Shown here: piece by piece, positions 13,568-13,731 of the stretch
How positions within the stretch are numbered: position 1 is the first letter of the stretch
How the letters are laid out: each line of letters starts with the position of its first letter
Assembly: GCA_002305725.1 (NCBI GenBank)
Contig: DBQM01000036.1
Location: 1-13,731, forward strand
Direction of reading: 5' to 3'
Source: Ruminococcus sp. UBA1394
Lineage (GTDB): Bacteria > Bacillota > Clostridia > Oscillospirales > Ruminococcaceae
Length of the DNA: 13,731 nucleotides
Program-made: the position numbers and the translations under genes
The notes under the pieces: generated by a model
What the model saw: only the letters and a program-made list of their open reading frames with translations
What the model was told of the DNA's origin: nothing
The model's database searches: none

Positions 13568-13667
13568 TTTCAGACCGTTGATGTTTTTCCGGAGACACGT
13601 AAAAGGGGTATTTTCTCGACTGCGCCATAAGGTACAACACTCGGAAAACGGCGTAAATTCGGAGATT

Positions 13668-13731
13668 TTACGCCTTATCCCTTGACATCAAAATCACACA
13701 CTCAACGTGGCTCGATACGTCCATTTTGATG
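13668..13731 (-). CDS. C-terminal end of a gene entering from the right, RlmD-like tail
   Basis: The last 20 residues read IKMDVSSHVECVILMSRDKA before a TAA stop. The SHVECVILMSR stretch resembles the conserved C-terminus of RlmD/RumA-type 23S rRNA (uracil-5-) methyltransferases, which end in a form of FPHTxHxExxVLxSR. Only the end is in the window, and DVSS replaces the usual FPHT, so the assignment is tentative. No terminator follows it directly; the small 53-residue gene may be cotranscribed with it. Confidence 0.35.
   Translation of the reverse strand, partial: IKMDVSSHVECVILMSRDKA

Overview
The window looks like a piece of chromosome from a low-GC Gram-positive bacterium, most likely a Clostridia member of the Ruminococcus/Oscillospiraceae type. 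The evidence is AT-rich intergenic DNA, strong AGGAGG ribosome binding sites with some GTG and TTG starts, near-consensus TTGACA-17-TATAAT promoters, and typical Firmicutes gene pairs (the radical SAM TIGR03960/TIGR03936 pair, and PadR with HAAS and DUF4097 genes). No rRNA, tRNA, CRISPR array or transposase is visible. The taxon is an inference.

Left edge (1-523): no convincing protein gene. On the minus strand a near-consensus promoter (281-309) faces a 36-bp near-palindrome (37-72) with a T-rich tail. Between them are several nested complementary segments. I read this as a roughly 230-nt structured small RNA or leader RNA of unknown family. A plus-strand promoter (462-490) drives the next genes.

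524-3017: a two-gene plus-strand operon, a B12-type radical SAM protein of unknown function and its overlapping TIGR03936/DUF2344 partner, closed by a bidirectional terminator. 3057-5003 (minus): a PadR repressor with its own strong promoter, and upstream of it a HAAS-domain membrane protein overlapping a DUF4097 beta-repeat protein. This set is a common PadR-controlled envelope module, but here the regulator is not first in the transcript.

5187-6052 (minus): a GNAT acetyltransferase behind an elaborate leader. The leader has a strong promoter, a palindrome at the transcription start, an 11-codon peptide with its own ribosome binding site, and a hairpin directly after the peptide stop. This looks like leader-peptide control, as seen for inducible resistance genes.

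6171-9493: a redox cluster. A LysR regulator (plus) diverges from a four-gene minus-strand operon of flavodoxin, cupin, Fe-S flavoprotein and aldo/keto reductase. The two promoters overlap, and a near-perfect 29-bp dyad sits at the LysR start. The likely theme is LysR-controlled reduction of reactive carbonyls or other electrophiles.

9566-13249 (minus): a 1227-residue multicopper-oxidase-like protein built of three repeats of about 390 residues. Only one full set of copper motifs remains, split between repeats 1 and 2 and in the reverse order to a laccase. The size and build recall the giant Mn(II) oxidase MnxG. It lacks a signal peptide and has cysteine clusters at the end of each repeat. 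Two or three similar dyads lie around its start.

Right edge (13373-13731, minus): a small 53-residue protein followed by a clear terminator, and the last codons of a gene entering from the right whose end resembles RlmD-type RNA methyltransferases.
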